From Robinsoniella peoriensis (GTDB taxonomy: Bacteria; Bacillota; Clostridia; Lachnospirales; Lachnospiraceae): DNA of 64,000 nucleotides. A program made the translations under genes and the position numbers. Of the stretch, positions 18,500 to 27,758 are shown one piece after another. Location of the stretch: positions 226,813 through 290,812 of the forward strand of contig NZ_JTGN01000009.1 in the NCBI RefSeq assembly GCF_000797495.1, given 5' to 3'. The number at the start of each line of letters is the position of its first letter. Position 1 is the stretch's first letter. The notes beneath the pieces are model-generated. The model saw only the letters and a program-made list of their open reading frames with translations, had not been told where the DNA came from and searched no databases.

Positions 18500-18616
18500 T
18501 TATATCCTCCTTTTGTTTCCTGCTGTTACTTCTTTTTTTATTGAAGTCCACATCAATCAGTTAAGCTGTTGTATGTTTAATGTTCTTATAAATACTGCAT
18601 TTTTGATGTTAATCTT

Positions 18617-18673
18617 ATTATATTCCAGTTCATTTAAAAGTCAATCTTGTTTCATTTGTTTCCTTTTTGTTTC
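18617..18673 (-). promoter_or_regulatory. Promoter of the LacI-GH4-PfkB operon with three GAAACA repeats
   Basis: TTGACT (18639-18644) and TATAAT (18617-18622) on the minus strand are 16 nt apart. Directly upstream, TGTTTC (GAAACA on the minus strand) occurs three times, at 18648, 18657 and 18668. The gap 18500-18818 (319 nt) also holds a possible weak plus-strand -10 (TATAAT, 18747-18752) for the DUF362 gene. No other structure is seen. Confidence 0.6.
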
Positions 18674-18818
18674 CTAATTTTCAAGTAAACAAATTAAGCC
18701 TGGGGCGAAGCCGTCAAAAATCCTTTCTTTTCTGATCCCTATCCTATATAATAACGTATTAGATATCCCAATTATCTTCATAATATAGGAAGTCCTATTG
18801 CTATGAAAGGAGTCACTC

Positions 18819-19955
18819 ATGACCAGAATAAGTATTACGAATACCCGTTCTTACGAGCAGCCTATTGTAAACAAAGCGGTATATGAACATATGGAACGTT
18901 TTAACCTTGGTAAAAAACTGTCCCCGGATACAAAGGTACTGATAAAGCCAAATCTTCTGATGAAGAGAACACCGGAGGAATTTACAACCACACATCCATC
19001 CATTGTTGAAGCCGTTATCATATGGCTGAAAGAGAATGGTATAAGTAAAATAACCATAGCTGACAGCCCTGGCGGTCCCTACACTGCTACTGCATTAAAA
19101 GGTATCTATCACGCATCGGGCATGACGGATATCTGTGAACGGCACAGCATCACTCTGAATCTGGATACGTCTTCCCGGAATATAGAGAACAAAAAAGGGA
19201 AACTCGTAAAACAGTTTCCCATAATCACACCAGTCTGTGATGCAGACTTTATCATTGACATTTGCAAACTAAAAACCCATGCGATGACTGGCTTAAGCGG
19301 AGCCGTGAAAAATTTATTTGGAACAATTCCCGGACTTACAAAACCCGCTTATCATGCCAGGTTCCCCGAAAAAACACCCTTTTGTTCTATGCTGGTCGAT
19401 CTTTGTGAAACGGTTTCACCGGACTTTATTCTGGTGGATGCCATACAGGCAATGGAAGGCAACGGACCTTCCGGGGGCACCATGAGAGAGACGGGACTTA
19501 TTCTGGCATCTGACAATCCCTATGACATGGATTACTGCCTGTGTAAGATCATTGGTGTAAACCCCAAGAGCATACTTACCGTAAAAGAATCCATTACCCG
19601 TGGATTATGCTGCGGTGATTTTGATCAGCTTGAACTGATAGGGGAAATCCCCAAGCAGGAACCTTTCCGGGTTCCCCGGGAATCCTCCCTTGATTTTACA
19701 ACGTTTTTGCCTCCATTAATACGGCGTCCCGTCCGTGCCTTTGTTTTTCATTACCTCTCTGCGAAACCGGTAATCATAAATGAAAAATGCATCGGGTGCG
19801 GTAAGTGCGCGGAAAGCTGTCCCCAGAAAACAATTCACATTGAATCGAAAAAAGCTAAGATTTATTATCGTAATTGTATCCGCTGTTACTGCTGCCACGA
19901 AATGTGCCCGGTAAAGGCAATTGATATACGCAGAGGGTTAGTGTCAATCAAATAA
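18819..19955 (+). CDS. DUF362 protein with a C-terminal double 4Fe-4S ferredoxin domain
   Basis: A 378-residue protein with an N-terminal DUF362 domain (about 1-300; DTKVLIKPNLL, then IDICKLKTHAMTGLSGAVKNLFG) and a C-terminal bacterial ferredoxin module. The two cluster motifs are CIGCGKCAESCP and CIRCYCCHEMCP, at about residues 325-370. DUF362-ferredoxin proteins are widespread in anaerobes; their reaction is unknown, and they are thought to handle electron transfer. It is transcribed alone on the plus strand with GAAAGGAG before the ATG and ends at a terminator shared with the convergent NagB-like gene. No functional link to its neighbours is apparent. Confidence 0.9.
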   Translation: MTRISITNTRSYEQPIVNKAVYEHMERFNLGKKLSPDTKVLIKPNLLMKRTPEEFTTTHPSIVEAVIIWLKENGISKITIADSPGGPYTATALKGIYHASGMTDICERHSITLNLDTSSRNIENKKGKLVKQFPIITPVCDADFIIDICKLKTHAMTGLSGAVKNLFGTIPGLTKPAYHARFPEKTPFCSMLVDLCETVSPDFILVDAIQAMEGNGPSGGTMRETGLILASDNPYDMDYCLCKIIGVNPKSILTVKESITRGLCCGDFDQLELIGEIPKQEPFRVPRESSLDFTTFLPPLIRRPVRAFVFHYLSAKPVIINEKCIGCGKCAESCPQKTIHIESKKAKIYYRNCIRCYCCHEMCPVKAIDIRRGLVSIK

Positions 19956-19967
19956 TGAAATATATTT

Positions 19968-20007
19968 AGGGCTGATATCCAATTTTCTGGATTTCAACCC
20001 TCTTTTT
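19968..20007 (+). terminator. Rho-independent terminator after the DUF362 gene
   Basis: AGGGCTGATATCCA and TGGATTTCAACCCT form an imperfect stem with a 6-nt loop, followed by CTTTTT. It lies between convergent genes and may serve both, though the minus-strand tail is less U-rich. Confidence 0.75.
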
Positions 20008-20009
20008 GC

Positions 20010-20747
20010 TTAAATTCTCCCTATGATCTTCTGTGCAGCAGCCTCATCCAAAAGAATCTCACAATTGGGGTGCAGTTGTACAACAGAAGCCGGAATGTCT
20101 GTAGTCACCGGTCCAAGTACTGCTTTCTCAATAATGTCCGCTTTGCTCTCTCCTTTTGCAATTAAGCAGATATTACGCGTCTGCATAATGTTTATAATTC
20201 CTCTGGTCAAACCGCCCAGTGGATAATCCGGCGCCACATTCGTTTCCCTCCGTACCCGTTCTTCAAATACCGGGTCCATAGGCGATACCCAGGTCTGGCG
20301 TTCAAAAGGCGTTCCGGGCTGATTGATGCCTATATGTCCATTCCAGCCAATTCCAAGCATCTGGAGATCGGCTCCACCCCGCTGTTTGATCCTCTGTTCA
20401 AAAATCCGGCATTCCTGATCAAAATTTTCTGAAAAAGTAGGCGGCATAATGAAATTCTCATCAGGAATGTTCAAATTCTTTACTAGCTGTTCATAAATCA
20501 TCGTATAACAACTTCCTGGATAAGAGCGGTCCAGATTCGTCAGTTCATCTACATTGAATACGGTTACACCGGATGTATCAAAAGTATAACTTTTATAGAT
20601 ATCGCTCACAATCTGATGCATATTTTTTGTCGTTTCTCCTGTTGATAAACCAATCACTGCATCTGGCTTTGACACCATCTGCCCAATAATTCTCCAGGCT
20701 GCTGCCACATCAAAATCATGTTCTGTCTTCATTATTGTTATTTTCAT
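20010..20747 (-). CDS. NagB-like glucosamine-6-phosphate deaminase homologue with altered active site
   Basis: A 245-residue member of the NagB family, matching the length of monomeric Firmicutes enzymes. NagB converts glucosamine-6-phosphate to fructose-6-phosphate and ammonia. Visible motifs are GLSTGETT (phosphate loop), VFNVDEL (general base Asp67) and LGIGWNGHIGINQPG. Asn136 and His138 fit Firmicutes NagB, but the residue normally Glu in NEPG (E. coli Glu148) is Gln143, and FNMDEY is changed to FNVDEL. Activity on glucosamine-6-phosphate is therefore not assured; another amino-sugar or ketose phosphate is possible. It is the last gene of the 13-gene LacI-controlled operon, after GH9. Confidence 0.8.
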   Translation of the reverse strand: MKITIMKTEHDFDVAAAWRIIGQMVSKPDAVIGLSTGETTKNMHQIVSDIYKSYTFDTSGVTVFNVDELTNLDRSYPGSCYTMIYEQLVKNLNIPDENFIMPPTFSENFDQECRIFEQRIKQRGGADLQMLGIGWNGHIGINQPGTPFERQTWVSPMDPVFEERVRRETNVAPDYPLGGLTRGIINIMQTRNICLIAKGESKADIIEKAVLGPVTTDIPASVVQLHPNCEILLDEAAAQKIIGRI

Positions 20748-20768
20748 TTTAATTATTATTTCCTTTCT

Positions 20769-23153
20769 CTAATCACAGTTATTACCACCTGCATAATCTG
20801 CAGCAAGCCAGAGCCAGCGGCATGCAGATGAGGTCCATACTTCACGATATGTAGCATTATTGCCCTGGGGCCAGTATGGAATATCTTCATTGTCTAAGGT
20901 TTCAATTCCCACCGGAAGTTCTCCTACACATTCCCCCGGAAAAATCGCATACTGTGCCGGATACCGGCTGCCTGCGCCATACATCAGGGAGTGTCCAAAA
21001 GGATTTTTTCCAAAAATCCAATACAGCTGCTCTCTGCCTATCTGCAGCAGTTCCTCATCCTGCAGATAGTGCCCAAGAAGAGACGCTGCCTTACCCTCAG
21101 ACAGCATAACAACTGTATTTCCCCGGAAGGAAAACCAGATTGGGAAATTCCGGATTACATGGTCTTTTCCAATTAGCGTCCCGTTTTCTAACTGCTTTTT
21201 ATAGTTTTCTCTTTCTTCCTCATAATTACAGGTAACATGCAGATATTGGAATACCTCACTATTCTTATACTCATCCATTTTATGTACTCCGGCTGGAAGC
21301 ATCCCATATGGTGCTGTATTTCCGGCAATTGCCTTCAGGTATCCGGCATAACGCTTCATAGCATCTTCCCAGAGACTTTTCTTCGGTGCATCCGGCTGAG
21401 TCTCGCAAATACTGACCAGTGCCTGCATAAATTGCTGTTCCCTGGATTGATGATTAAAATGTACTATCATCTTATGGCTTTCATCACGATAAAAAAATCC
21501 ACTGATCCGGATGCCGGCCCTGCCTGTTTCCTGGCACTCCATCAGTTTATCGCACCAGTACTCCGCCTTTTTAGCATAACCTTCGTCACCGGTAGCTGCG
21601 TACAACGTGGAAGCTGCCCATACAATAACCGCATAGTGTTGCGATAAACCTGAATTGTATGTATGCTCAAACATCTGAACCATTTCCATACCATAATCCC
21701 GAAACCTTTTTTCTGCAAATGAAAAATCTTCTTTTGCGGCTTCCAGACTGCCCCATGCCAATGGTTCGTCCTCCTCTTTTAATTGCAGATATGCATATGC
21801 TTCTATTCCCGAGAACAGGAAATTTTCATAGGCATGATTATAAACACGGGTCTTAACATCATCCATATCTCCAATCAATCCATTTGTCCATCTGGTAGAT
21901 CCTGCACTTGTAGCACGGTATCCGTCACCAAAACGGGTTCTTAAGATGAAATCCAGTCCCCAGCGTGCTTCTTCCAGAATTCGCTGATATAATCTGGGAC
22001 TTTTATTTTTATATTTAGAGGCCACTTCTAGAAGTGCATGGACAATCTCGCCAGTCTGCGCACTCTGCTGTGAAGCATCACCTGCATCATGCCATCCGCC
22101 TGCAAACGGCATTATTAAGCCGTTATGCTCCGCTGCAATATCAAAATGACATGCACCGTGCTTTCCGGTAATCGGCATGCCGCATCTTTCACCGTACAGA
22201 AAATTTATTACACGCCATACATTCTCTTCCACAATATCTTTACTGATCTCAAATACAGGACTCTTTATACCGCCTGCCTGAAGATAGTAGCTTCCCTCCT
22301 CATAGACGGAGCTGAAATCCAGTACCTGAAAATCACCTCTTTCATTTGATACTGTTTCCACGGTTCCCGTATAGACTGCTTTTCCTGTCATCTCATCACA
22401 AACTGTAAATTCCGGCTCCATGATGTTAGCTACAGCTGTTTTCCTGCCTTCTATGAAATATCCGGCACTCGATAACACAATCTGGCTGCTGCCGCACTCC
22501 CATCCCCATTCTTTCTCCGGATTCTCCACTTTTTCAACACCAATATCTTTATAACTATAAGTAAGTTCCGGTCCCATGGCTGTATCCTGGCCGTTCAGAA
22601 AAGTGTAAAAATACAGTTCTGTTACCCTGTCTCTTGGCAACATGGAAAATTCCCAGAAGCACTCATTCCACTCATTGTTATTCAGATCAAATACCGTAAA
22701 GCCTTCCCTGCAGAAGCGATCCGGTATCTTTACTGTACCATTACTTTTAATACCCACATTCAGATGCACTACTTCTGACCCCGGCACCTGGGGTTTTACC
22801 CAGAAATGAAGCCGGTTATATTCACTCCAGTCGTCCTCTGACAGTTCGAAATGCACTTCTGCTGTACCAAAATTACTGTAATCCCCGTCTGCCGAAGCCC
22901 CTTTAGGCCAGGCATCGCTTCGGACCGGTGCAGTGATACTTACATATTCCTCATTCTCCTCCATACCGATACGCAGCTTTCCTTTTTCGCCTGCCAGGGG
23001 AGCACTTGTCTGTCCACCACAACTCCACAACTCTTTTCTCATCACAACCTTTTTTTCGGGAAAAGAGGCTTCCAGTGATCTTTCCCTGTGAAGAGGCAGC
23101 ATGGAATGAATAAATAAAGATTCCTCTATTTCTCTCTTAAACGCATCTTTCAT
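20769..23153 (-). CDS. Intracellular GH9 glycoside hydrolase with N-terminal beta-sandwich domains
   Basis: A 794-residue enzyme. Residues 1-215 look like a carbohydrate-binding beta-sandwich, about 225-305 is a CelD_N-type Ig-like domain (SSAGYFIEGRKTAVA), and the GH9 (alpha/alpha)6 barrel follows. The catalytic Asp pair is in GWHDAGD (353-359) and the general acid Glu is near residue 771 in REVWTSSACRW. FGKNPFGHSLMYG is also typical of GH9. There is no signal peptide, unlike secreted cellulases. Cytoplasmic GH9 members include exo-acting beta-glucosidases and exo-beta-glucosaminidases, and the latter would fit the NagB-like and ROK neighbours, but that is inference. The gene overlaps the ROK gene by 17 nt. 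Confidence 0.87.
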   Translation of the reverse strand: MKDAFKREIEESLFIHSMLPLHRERSLEASFPEKKVVMRKELWSCGGQTSAPLAGEKGKLRIGMEENEEYVSITAPVRSDAWPKGASADGDYSNFGTAEVHFELSEDDWSEYNRLHFWVKPQVPGSEVVHLNVGIKSNGTVKIPDRFCREGFTVFDLNNNEWNECFWEFSMLPRDRVTELYFYTFLNGQDTAMGPELTYSYKDIGVEKVENPEKEWGWECGSSQIVLSSAGYFIEGRKTAVANIMEPEFTVCDEMTGKAVYTGTVETVSNERGDFQVLDFSSVYEEGSYYLQAGGIKSPVFEISKDIVEENVWRVINFLYGERCGMPITGKHGACHFDIAAEHNGLIMPFAGGWHDAGDASQQSAQTGEIVHALLEVASKYKNKSPRLYQRILEEARWGLDFILRTRFGDGYRATSAGSTRWTNGLIGDMDDVKTRVYNHAYENFLFSGIEAYAYLQLKEEDEPLAWGSLEAAKEDFSFAEKRFRDYGMEMVQMFEHTYNSGLSQHYAVIVWAASTLYAATGDEGYAKKAEYWCDKLMECQETGRAGIRISGFFYRDESHKMIVHFNHQSREQQFMQALVSICETQPDAPKKSLWEDAMKRYAGYLKAIAGNTAPYGMLPAGVHKMDEYKNSEVFQYLHVTCNYEEERENYKKQLENGTLIGKDHVIRNFPIWFSFRGNTVVMLSEGKAASLLGHYLQDEELLQIGREQLYWIFGKNPFGHSLMYGAGSRYPAQYAIFPGECVGELPVGIETLDNEDIPYWPQGNNATYREVWTSSACRWLWLAADYAGGNNCD

Positions 23154-24093
23154 ATTGATTTCTCCTATCCGTTAACTGCATTCCAAGTGAAGCGGCACCT
23201 ATGAGGCCTGCATTGGCAGGGCTGAAACTTGAGAAGACAATTCCATTTGTCACTCCCCGCATTGTATCAGGCTCCAGACGCATCTTTACTTTTTCCAAAA
23301 GCCATCCGTCACCAATCACGCCTCCTCCAAGAATGACGGTATCGGGATCACTGTATCGAACCAGATTCATAATTACACATGCCAGAGTGTCTGCTGCATA
23401 ATCGGTTATTTTTGAGCAGATAGCATCCCCCGCATCTGCTCTTTCAAAAAGCCGCACCACGTCTGCCCGGTCCTGCTCATTCAGCAGTTCAGTTAAACCA
23501 TAGTGTTTTAACTGACTTGTAAATCCAATACCAGACACCACATTTTCGGCACACCCCTTTCTGCCGCAGACACAAGTTCTCTGACTTTGAAGATCAACTA
23601 CCATATGTCCAATTTCACCGGCATTGTGGTTTGCTCCCCGTATAATATGACCGCCTGTGACAACGCCTGCCGCCAGGCCTGTCCCTACGTTCAGATAAAT
23701 AAAATCCAAGGTGCTTTTACCCTGTCCCAGCATTAATTCCGCAGTAGTTGCACTTCTTACATCATTATCCACTGCACATGGCACATGGAGATTTGCTTCC
23801 ATAAGCGCCGCCATAGGTACCGGCGGTGCTGTTATTTCATGGCTCATTGCTACCCATTCACCTTTTTTATTATCTACAATTCCAACAATTCCAAGACCGG
23901 CTGCTTTTATTTCTCCCTGAAACCCTATTGTTTTCTTATAATCTTCCAGATTTCCCAGAATGGCTTTTGTTGCTTTTTCCTGATCGTCAAACCCGGTTAC
24001 GTATCGTTTACTGCTTAGGATTCTTCCGTCTTTATCCAGTTCTCCAATCAACATTTTGGTGCCGCCAAAGTCCAAGCCTAAATATGTTTCCAC
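23137..24093 (-). CDS. ROK-family sugar kinase
   Basis: A 318-residue ROK kinase. The ATP phosphate-binding loop is LGLDFGGTKM at the N-terminus. The sugar-binding Asp lies in VDNDVRSAT, and the zinc motif CVCGRKGCAE that marks ROK sugar kinases is intact near residues 173-182. It should phosphorylate an aldohexose such as glucose, or an amino-hexose, at C6 in the cytoplasm. In this operon it sits between the MFS transporter and GH9, so it probably handles the monosaccharide released by GH9 before the NagB-like step. It has no helix-turn-helix, so it is an enzyme rather than a ROK repressor. Confidence 0.9.
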   Translation of the reverse strand: METYLGLDFGGTKMLIGELDKDGRILSSKRYVTGFDDQEKATKAILGNLEDYKKTIGFQGEIKAAGLGIVGIVDNKKGEWVAMSHEITAPPVPMAALMEANLHVPCAVDNDVRSATTAELMLGQGKSTLDFIYLNVGTGLAAGVVTGGHIIRGANHNAGEIGHMVVDLQSQRTCVCGRKGCAENVVSGIGFTSQLKHYGLTELLNEQDRADVVRLFERADAGDAICSKITDYAADTLACVIMNLVRYSDPDTVILGGGVIGDGWLLEKVKMRLEPDTMRGVTNGIVFSSFSPANAGLIGAASLGMQLTDRRNQYERCV

Positions 24094-24175
24094 ACGCTGT
24101 CCCTCCTCATGTTCTTATTTTCTGCCATTGTTATATCAATCCTTTCCGGTATATTTTCAGCACACCATTTACAAA

Positions 24176-25480
24176 TCAGCACCTGTCATTCTTTCTGCGC
24201 GGCAGCCTTATAAAACCATACATTACGGTTCCTATTCCGCACAGACTCTGGATAAGAAATAAAAATGCAATACTTCTGCCAGTTCCTGTATACACCTGCA
24301 GCTGCTCCTGAACCCAGGCTGCCGTCATTGCTCCCAGATATCCCACCAGGCTTGCTGCCGCTGCTGTTACCCCCAGGTAAGTAGTCATACCCTTTGCAGG
24401 AGCATTGGCATACTGAAGATTCAGGCCTGCCATACCGGAAGAAGCATTTCCCAAAGCAGCGGCGCATATCAAAATCATTGCCGTCATCCGGGCATCCGGC
24501 TTTACTAAAAACCATCCCATACTGCAAAAGCTTGTTACCGTCTGAGTTCCCAGAATAACAACAGCCCAGTTTGTGTGGTCCGCAACCTTCCCCCAGATCC
24601 AGATGCCGCCAATCCCGGCCACAGAGCTGATTACCCCCATTCCTAATATGGATGTATGATTCAAATGCAGCTCCTGAAGCTGGTAAGTTGCCAAAAAACC
24701 CATGGCAAATAGATTTGAAAAATAAGAAAGCATATTATAAGTTAAAACCGGTCGGTATTTTTTATCCTGGAAGGGTCTGAATATGTCTTTTCGATTGTAT
24801 TCTTTCATAACCAGGTTCTCCGGCTCTTTCATCCTGCACATCAAAAAAGCATCAACCAATGAGAATACGATGCAGAATACATATACCACCATGTATCCCG
24901 TCCACGCCAGATCCTGCCCTATAAAATAATCCAGCTGCATTCCCATCAAAAATGATATACCGGAGTTCAAAATCATTGTCAGAATATCTTTAATGGCAAA
25001 ATAGCGTCCGCGCCTCTTTTGTGGTGCAATCTGCATTGTCCATTGATTTAATGCAGGCGTCACAAATCCGGCTGCCAGGAATGCCATAAAATAAAGCAAA
25101 AATACAAAGTTCTGTCTTGCGTCCCGGGTTGCAAACAATACTGGGGCAAATACCGCAAAGCCTACCGAAAACCGAAACCCGAAACATATTGCCACAATTG
25201 AAAGCTTCCTATATTTTAATCTTTCGAAAAAAATTGGTGAAATCATTTGAAGCACACAGCCCAATTGTGGAATAATTGCAATTCGTGCTACCATTGCGGG
25301 ACTTGCCCCAAGAAATGCCAGATAACCAGCCATGAAGTTTCCGGTACTCAATGCCAGCATGACGCTTGCCATAGCCCCCTGCACCCAAAGAATATTCCGG
25401 CTGCTTCGCATCTGTTCTTCTTTCGGGGGAACCGCCGGAAAAAACTGCTCTCTTAACCTTGACGCTGTGAGCAAACTCAT
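24176..25480 (-). CDS. MFS transporter
   Basis: A 434-residue permease with about twelve hydrophobic helices. The cytoplasmic loop after helix 2-3 carries FFERLKYRKLS, and QKRRGRYFAIKD lies in the loop before the central segment, as in major facilitator carriers. The N-terminal tail is about 30 residues and soluble. Its ATG overlaps the stop codon of the preceding VOC gene (TAATG), showing translational coupling. A second transporter in an operon that already has an ABC importer suggests either a second substrate or export of a product. Substrate cannot be read from the sequence. Confidence 0.85.
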   Translation of the reverse strand: MSLLTASRLREQFFPAVPPKEEQMRSSRNILWVQGAMASVMLALSTGNFMAGYLAFLGASPAMVARIAIIPQLGCVLQMISPIFFERLKYRKLSIVAICFGFRFSVGFAVFAPVLFATRDARQNFVFLLYFMAFLAAGFVTPALNQWTMQIAPQKRRGRYFAIKDILTMILNSGISFLMGMQLDYFIGQDLAWTGYMVVYVFCIVFSLVDAFLMCRMKEPENLVMKEYNRKDIFRPFQDKKYRPVLTYNMLSYFSNLFAMGFLATYQLQELHLNHTSILGMGVISSVAGIGGIWIWGKVADHTNWAVVILGTQTVTSFCSMGWFLVKPDARMTAMILICAAALGNASSGMAGLNLQYANAPAKGMTTYLGVTAAAASLVGYLGAMTAAWVQEQLQVYTGTGRSIAFLFLIQSLCGIGTVMYGFIRLPRRKNDRC

Positions 25481-25890
25481 TACGGCTCCTCAATTTCCTG
25501 TATAAACTCAATCTCTTCTCCATCATAGCCAACTACATAGGCAAACCACATATATACAGGCTTGGGAGCTGCCTCCAGAATATCAGCAAATGCAGGTTCC
25601 AGTTTTGGCTTGCCGCCTGCTGCTATCGCACGTTTGTAGCTCTCATGGATATTATCCGTATGCAGGGCTACATGAATCCAGTTCCCCCCAGGTATTGTCT
25701 CTTCCTCTGAACCGCCGTCGAAGACTTCGATACAGCTTCCGCCGCCGGTATCCATCATATAAACTCGTTCCTTTTTTCCCCAGGTATGCTTTATCGTAAA
25801 GCCCAAACCTTCCTGGTAAAAACGGATAGTATCATCAAAATGATGGGAAATCATGCCAACATGATGAATTCCCTTTTCCCTATTTTCCAT
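25480..25890 (-). CDS. Single-domain VOC (glyoxalase-like) metalloprotein
   Basis: A 136-residue VOC protein with one full beta-alpha-beta-beta-beta pair. The four expected metal ligands are visible: His in GIHHVG, Glu in CIEVF, His in WIHVAL and Glu in EIEFIQE. VOC proteins are metal-dependent lyases, isomerases or epimerases, or dioxygenases. It lies one base after the MDR dehydrogenase and is coupled to MFS. The operon has a second, two-domain VOC gene. Together with Gfo/Idh/MocA and ThuA this suggests chemistry on an oxidised sugar (keto-sugar isomerisation or elimination), as inference. Confidence 0.85.
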   Translation of the reverse strand: MENREKGIHHVGMISHHFDDTIRFYQEGLGFTIKHTWGKKERVYMMDTGGGSCIEVFDGGSEEETIPGGNWIHVALHTDNIHESYKRAIAAGGKPKLEPAFADILEAAPKPVYMWFAYVVGYDGEEIEFIQEIEEP

Positions 25891-25891
25891 C

Positions 25892-26875
25892 TTAGAAATT
25901 CCTCCAATCCAGCATCATACTCGTAGGATACATCTTGGGCAGTGTAATATCGTGGTAAACCTGGTTACACTCCTTCGGATCCCGCAGCTCGAACATCTCT
26001 TCCACAACCTTAATTCTTCCCTCCGCCAAAAATTCCATAGCTGAACGGATATGTTCATAGGAGCTGTGAACGTGCAGTTCATCTGATTTTCTGGGAATAG
26101 ACCATTCCCAGCCGCCATGAATACTGATAAAACTGTAAAATAACTCATACAGAAGTGTATGGGCATCCCAATCAGAACCTTTTTTCCAGGGCACACCAAT
26201 CTGGAAAATCTCGCCCCGCTTGCGCATATAAGGAATTGCACAATGCAGTGCATTCTCATTGCCTGAACACTCAAAAACAGTTGCCACCTGCTTTTCCAGC
26301 CAGGGCCACTCTTCAAGAGATGCCCCTACATGAACTATGCCTGTTTTTCTCGCTATACTTCTCCGTTCTTCTGACGGATCTATTGCATACACCTGATATC
26401 CAAAGCTATTTGCCATCTGAGCACACATCAGACCAACCATCCCCAGACCGGTAACCACCACTTTTTCCACCGGTTTCGCTGTAGAATGATAAATAGATGT
26501 CATAGACACCGCGGCATACCTGCCGAATAATGCATGTTCCGGCTTTATTTCTTCGGGTACGGAAATAGCGTCCTCTGCTTTAATCTTCACATAAAGGGTA
26601 TGATGTTCATTGTGATAAAACAGATCTCCTTCCTTCATCCCCTGTACATCTTCTCCCACTTTCACAACCTGTGCTATGGAAGATGATCCTGTAAACATAG
26701 GATAGCTTTCAGCCGAAAACTCCTGTGTAAATCCTCCCCGTTCAGAACCGCTGGAAATCAGGGACAGCACATTTTTTCCTAATATTTCATCCGGTTTCAG
26801 GTTGTCATCCAATTCTACCTCTATAAGTGCTGCTTCTTCCTTCTTTGTAAATGCCACTCTTACGTCTTTTAACAT
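25892..26875 (-). CDS. Zinc-less MDR (alcohol dehydrogenase-like) oxidoreductase
   Basis: A 327-residue medium-chain dehydrogenase/reductase. The nucleotide-binding Rossmann fold shows VVTGLGMVGLMCAQ near residues 145-158. The usual catalytic-zinc Cys (GICGSD) and GHE motif are missing: the first region reads SLISSGSERGGF and the second YPMFTGSSS. The SSGSE form is known from zinc-independent branches of the superfamily. It should oxidise or reduce a sugar or polyol with NAD(P). It is part of the LacI-controlled operon, between ThuA and a VOC gene. Substrate is unknown. Confidence 0.82.
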   Translation of the reverse strand: MLKDVRVAFTKKEEAALIEVELDDNLKPDEILGKNVLSLISSGSERGGFTQEFSAESYPMFTGSSSIAQVVKVGEDVQGMKEGDLFYHNEHHTLYVKIKAEDAISVPEEIKPEHALFGRYAAVSMTSIYHSTAKPVEKVVVTGLGMVGLMCAQMANSFGYQVYAIDPSEERRSIARKTGIVHVGASLEEWPWLEKQVATVFECSGNENALHCAIPYMRKRGEIFQIGVPWKKGSDWDAHTLLYELFYSFISIHGGWEWSIPRKSDELHVHSSYEHIRSAMEFLAEGRIKVVEEMFELRDPKECNQVYHDITLPKMYPTSMMLDWRNF

Positions 26876-26900
26876 TTTTTCCTCCCATATAAACGGATCT

Positions 26901-27716
26901 CTATTTCAGTTTCGCTTCTCCACTAAATGTAAGCGTTTTCTCTACCTTACCTGTCGCTGCCCATTCACATGCACGCACAAACATCTGCCGGAACTCCCGC
27001 GGACAGAAACTGAGCATTGTATTCTCACCCAGGCCATGTCCTGTATAACAGGGCCATACATGTCCTAACAGCTGATTAAATGTACGGCCTTTTCCATAAC
27101 TGCCGACAGTTGCAATGGGTTCCATATTTCCGGTACCCGGTACACCGTGGCGCGAAATCACTTCCGGATCGGAATAGGCACTTGCCAGTACTTCAAATGG
27201 TACATGCTGCACATTTTCACAATTACAGAAGATCTCATCCTTTGTATTAAAATCTTTAATCCCCTGCATTATTGGATGTTCCGGCTTTTCTACGGTAATA
27301 TGAGCTTTAGCAAAATCTCCATGGGACGTTTTTTCCCGCCATAAAAGCCCTGCCATCTTTTCTACTTCTTCCCATCTTACATTTCCTACCGCTGGCCAGT
27401 AACAGGGATGGTCTCCATGCAGGAATACAAATCCGGCACCGCTATATACTGCTTTTTCCAGGCATTCCTGTTCCTCTTTTATATTAAACCGGTAATTCCC
27501 ACAGTTAAAAACAAATACATCACTGTTTTCCATGAGATTACACTCAAAATACTTATCGAAGCCCATATCCCCGATTCCCGGATCATCACATACCATGAGA
27601 ATATCAAAAGCCTCTGTTTGATCCAGCATAATTTTATTATTTATAGCTACACGATGTACATCATGTCCGCCCATATGTACGTCTCCAATTAAATAGTGTA
27701 ACTTTATTTTCTGCAT
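26901..27716 (-). CDS. ThuA-family protein (trehalose-utilisation type)
   Basis: A 271-residue protein with the glutamine-amidotransferase-like fold of the ThuA family. Typical blocks are GAGFVFLHGDH, HPIMQGIKDF, and GKGRTFNQLLGHVW near residue 215. No nucleophilic Cys/His/Glu triad is recognisable, as usual for ThuA. In Rhizobiales, ThuA works with the Gfo/Idh/MocA enzyme ThuB in the metabolism of 3-keto-disaccharides; here a Gfo/Idh/MocA gene lies 42 nt upstream, the same pairing. A catabolite-control-like site lies inside its 3' end. A keto-sugar role is inferred from context. Confidence 0.85.
   Translation of the reverse strand: MQKIKLHYLIGDVHMGGHDVHRVAINNKIMLDQTEAFDILMVCDDPGIGDMGFDKYFECNLMENSDVFVFNCGNYRFNIKEEQECLEKAVYSGAGFVFLHGDHPCYWPAVGNVRWEEVEKMAGLLWREKTSHGDFAKAHITVEKPEHPIMQGIKDFNTKDEIFCNCENVQHVPFEVLASAYSDPEVISRHGVPGTGNMEPIATVGSYGKGRTFNQLLGHVWPCYTGHGLGENTMLSFCPREFRQMFVRACEWAATGKVEKTLTFSGEAKLK
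26928..26941 (-). promoter_or_regulatory. cre-like site (CcpA) inside the ThuA gene
   Basis: AGAAAACGCTTACA on the minus strand differs from the Gram-positive cre consensus TGWAANCGNTNWCA mainly at the first base. It is about 775 nt into the coding region. A CcpA roadblock inside an operon is plausible, but a chance match cannot be excluded. Confidence 0.35.
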
Positions 27717-27758
27717 AAGTATCTCCTTTTTCCAGACTTCTGTCCGCTTTCTAACCGG

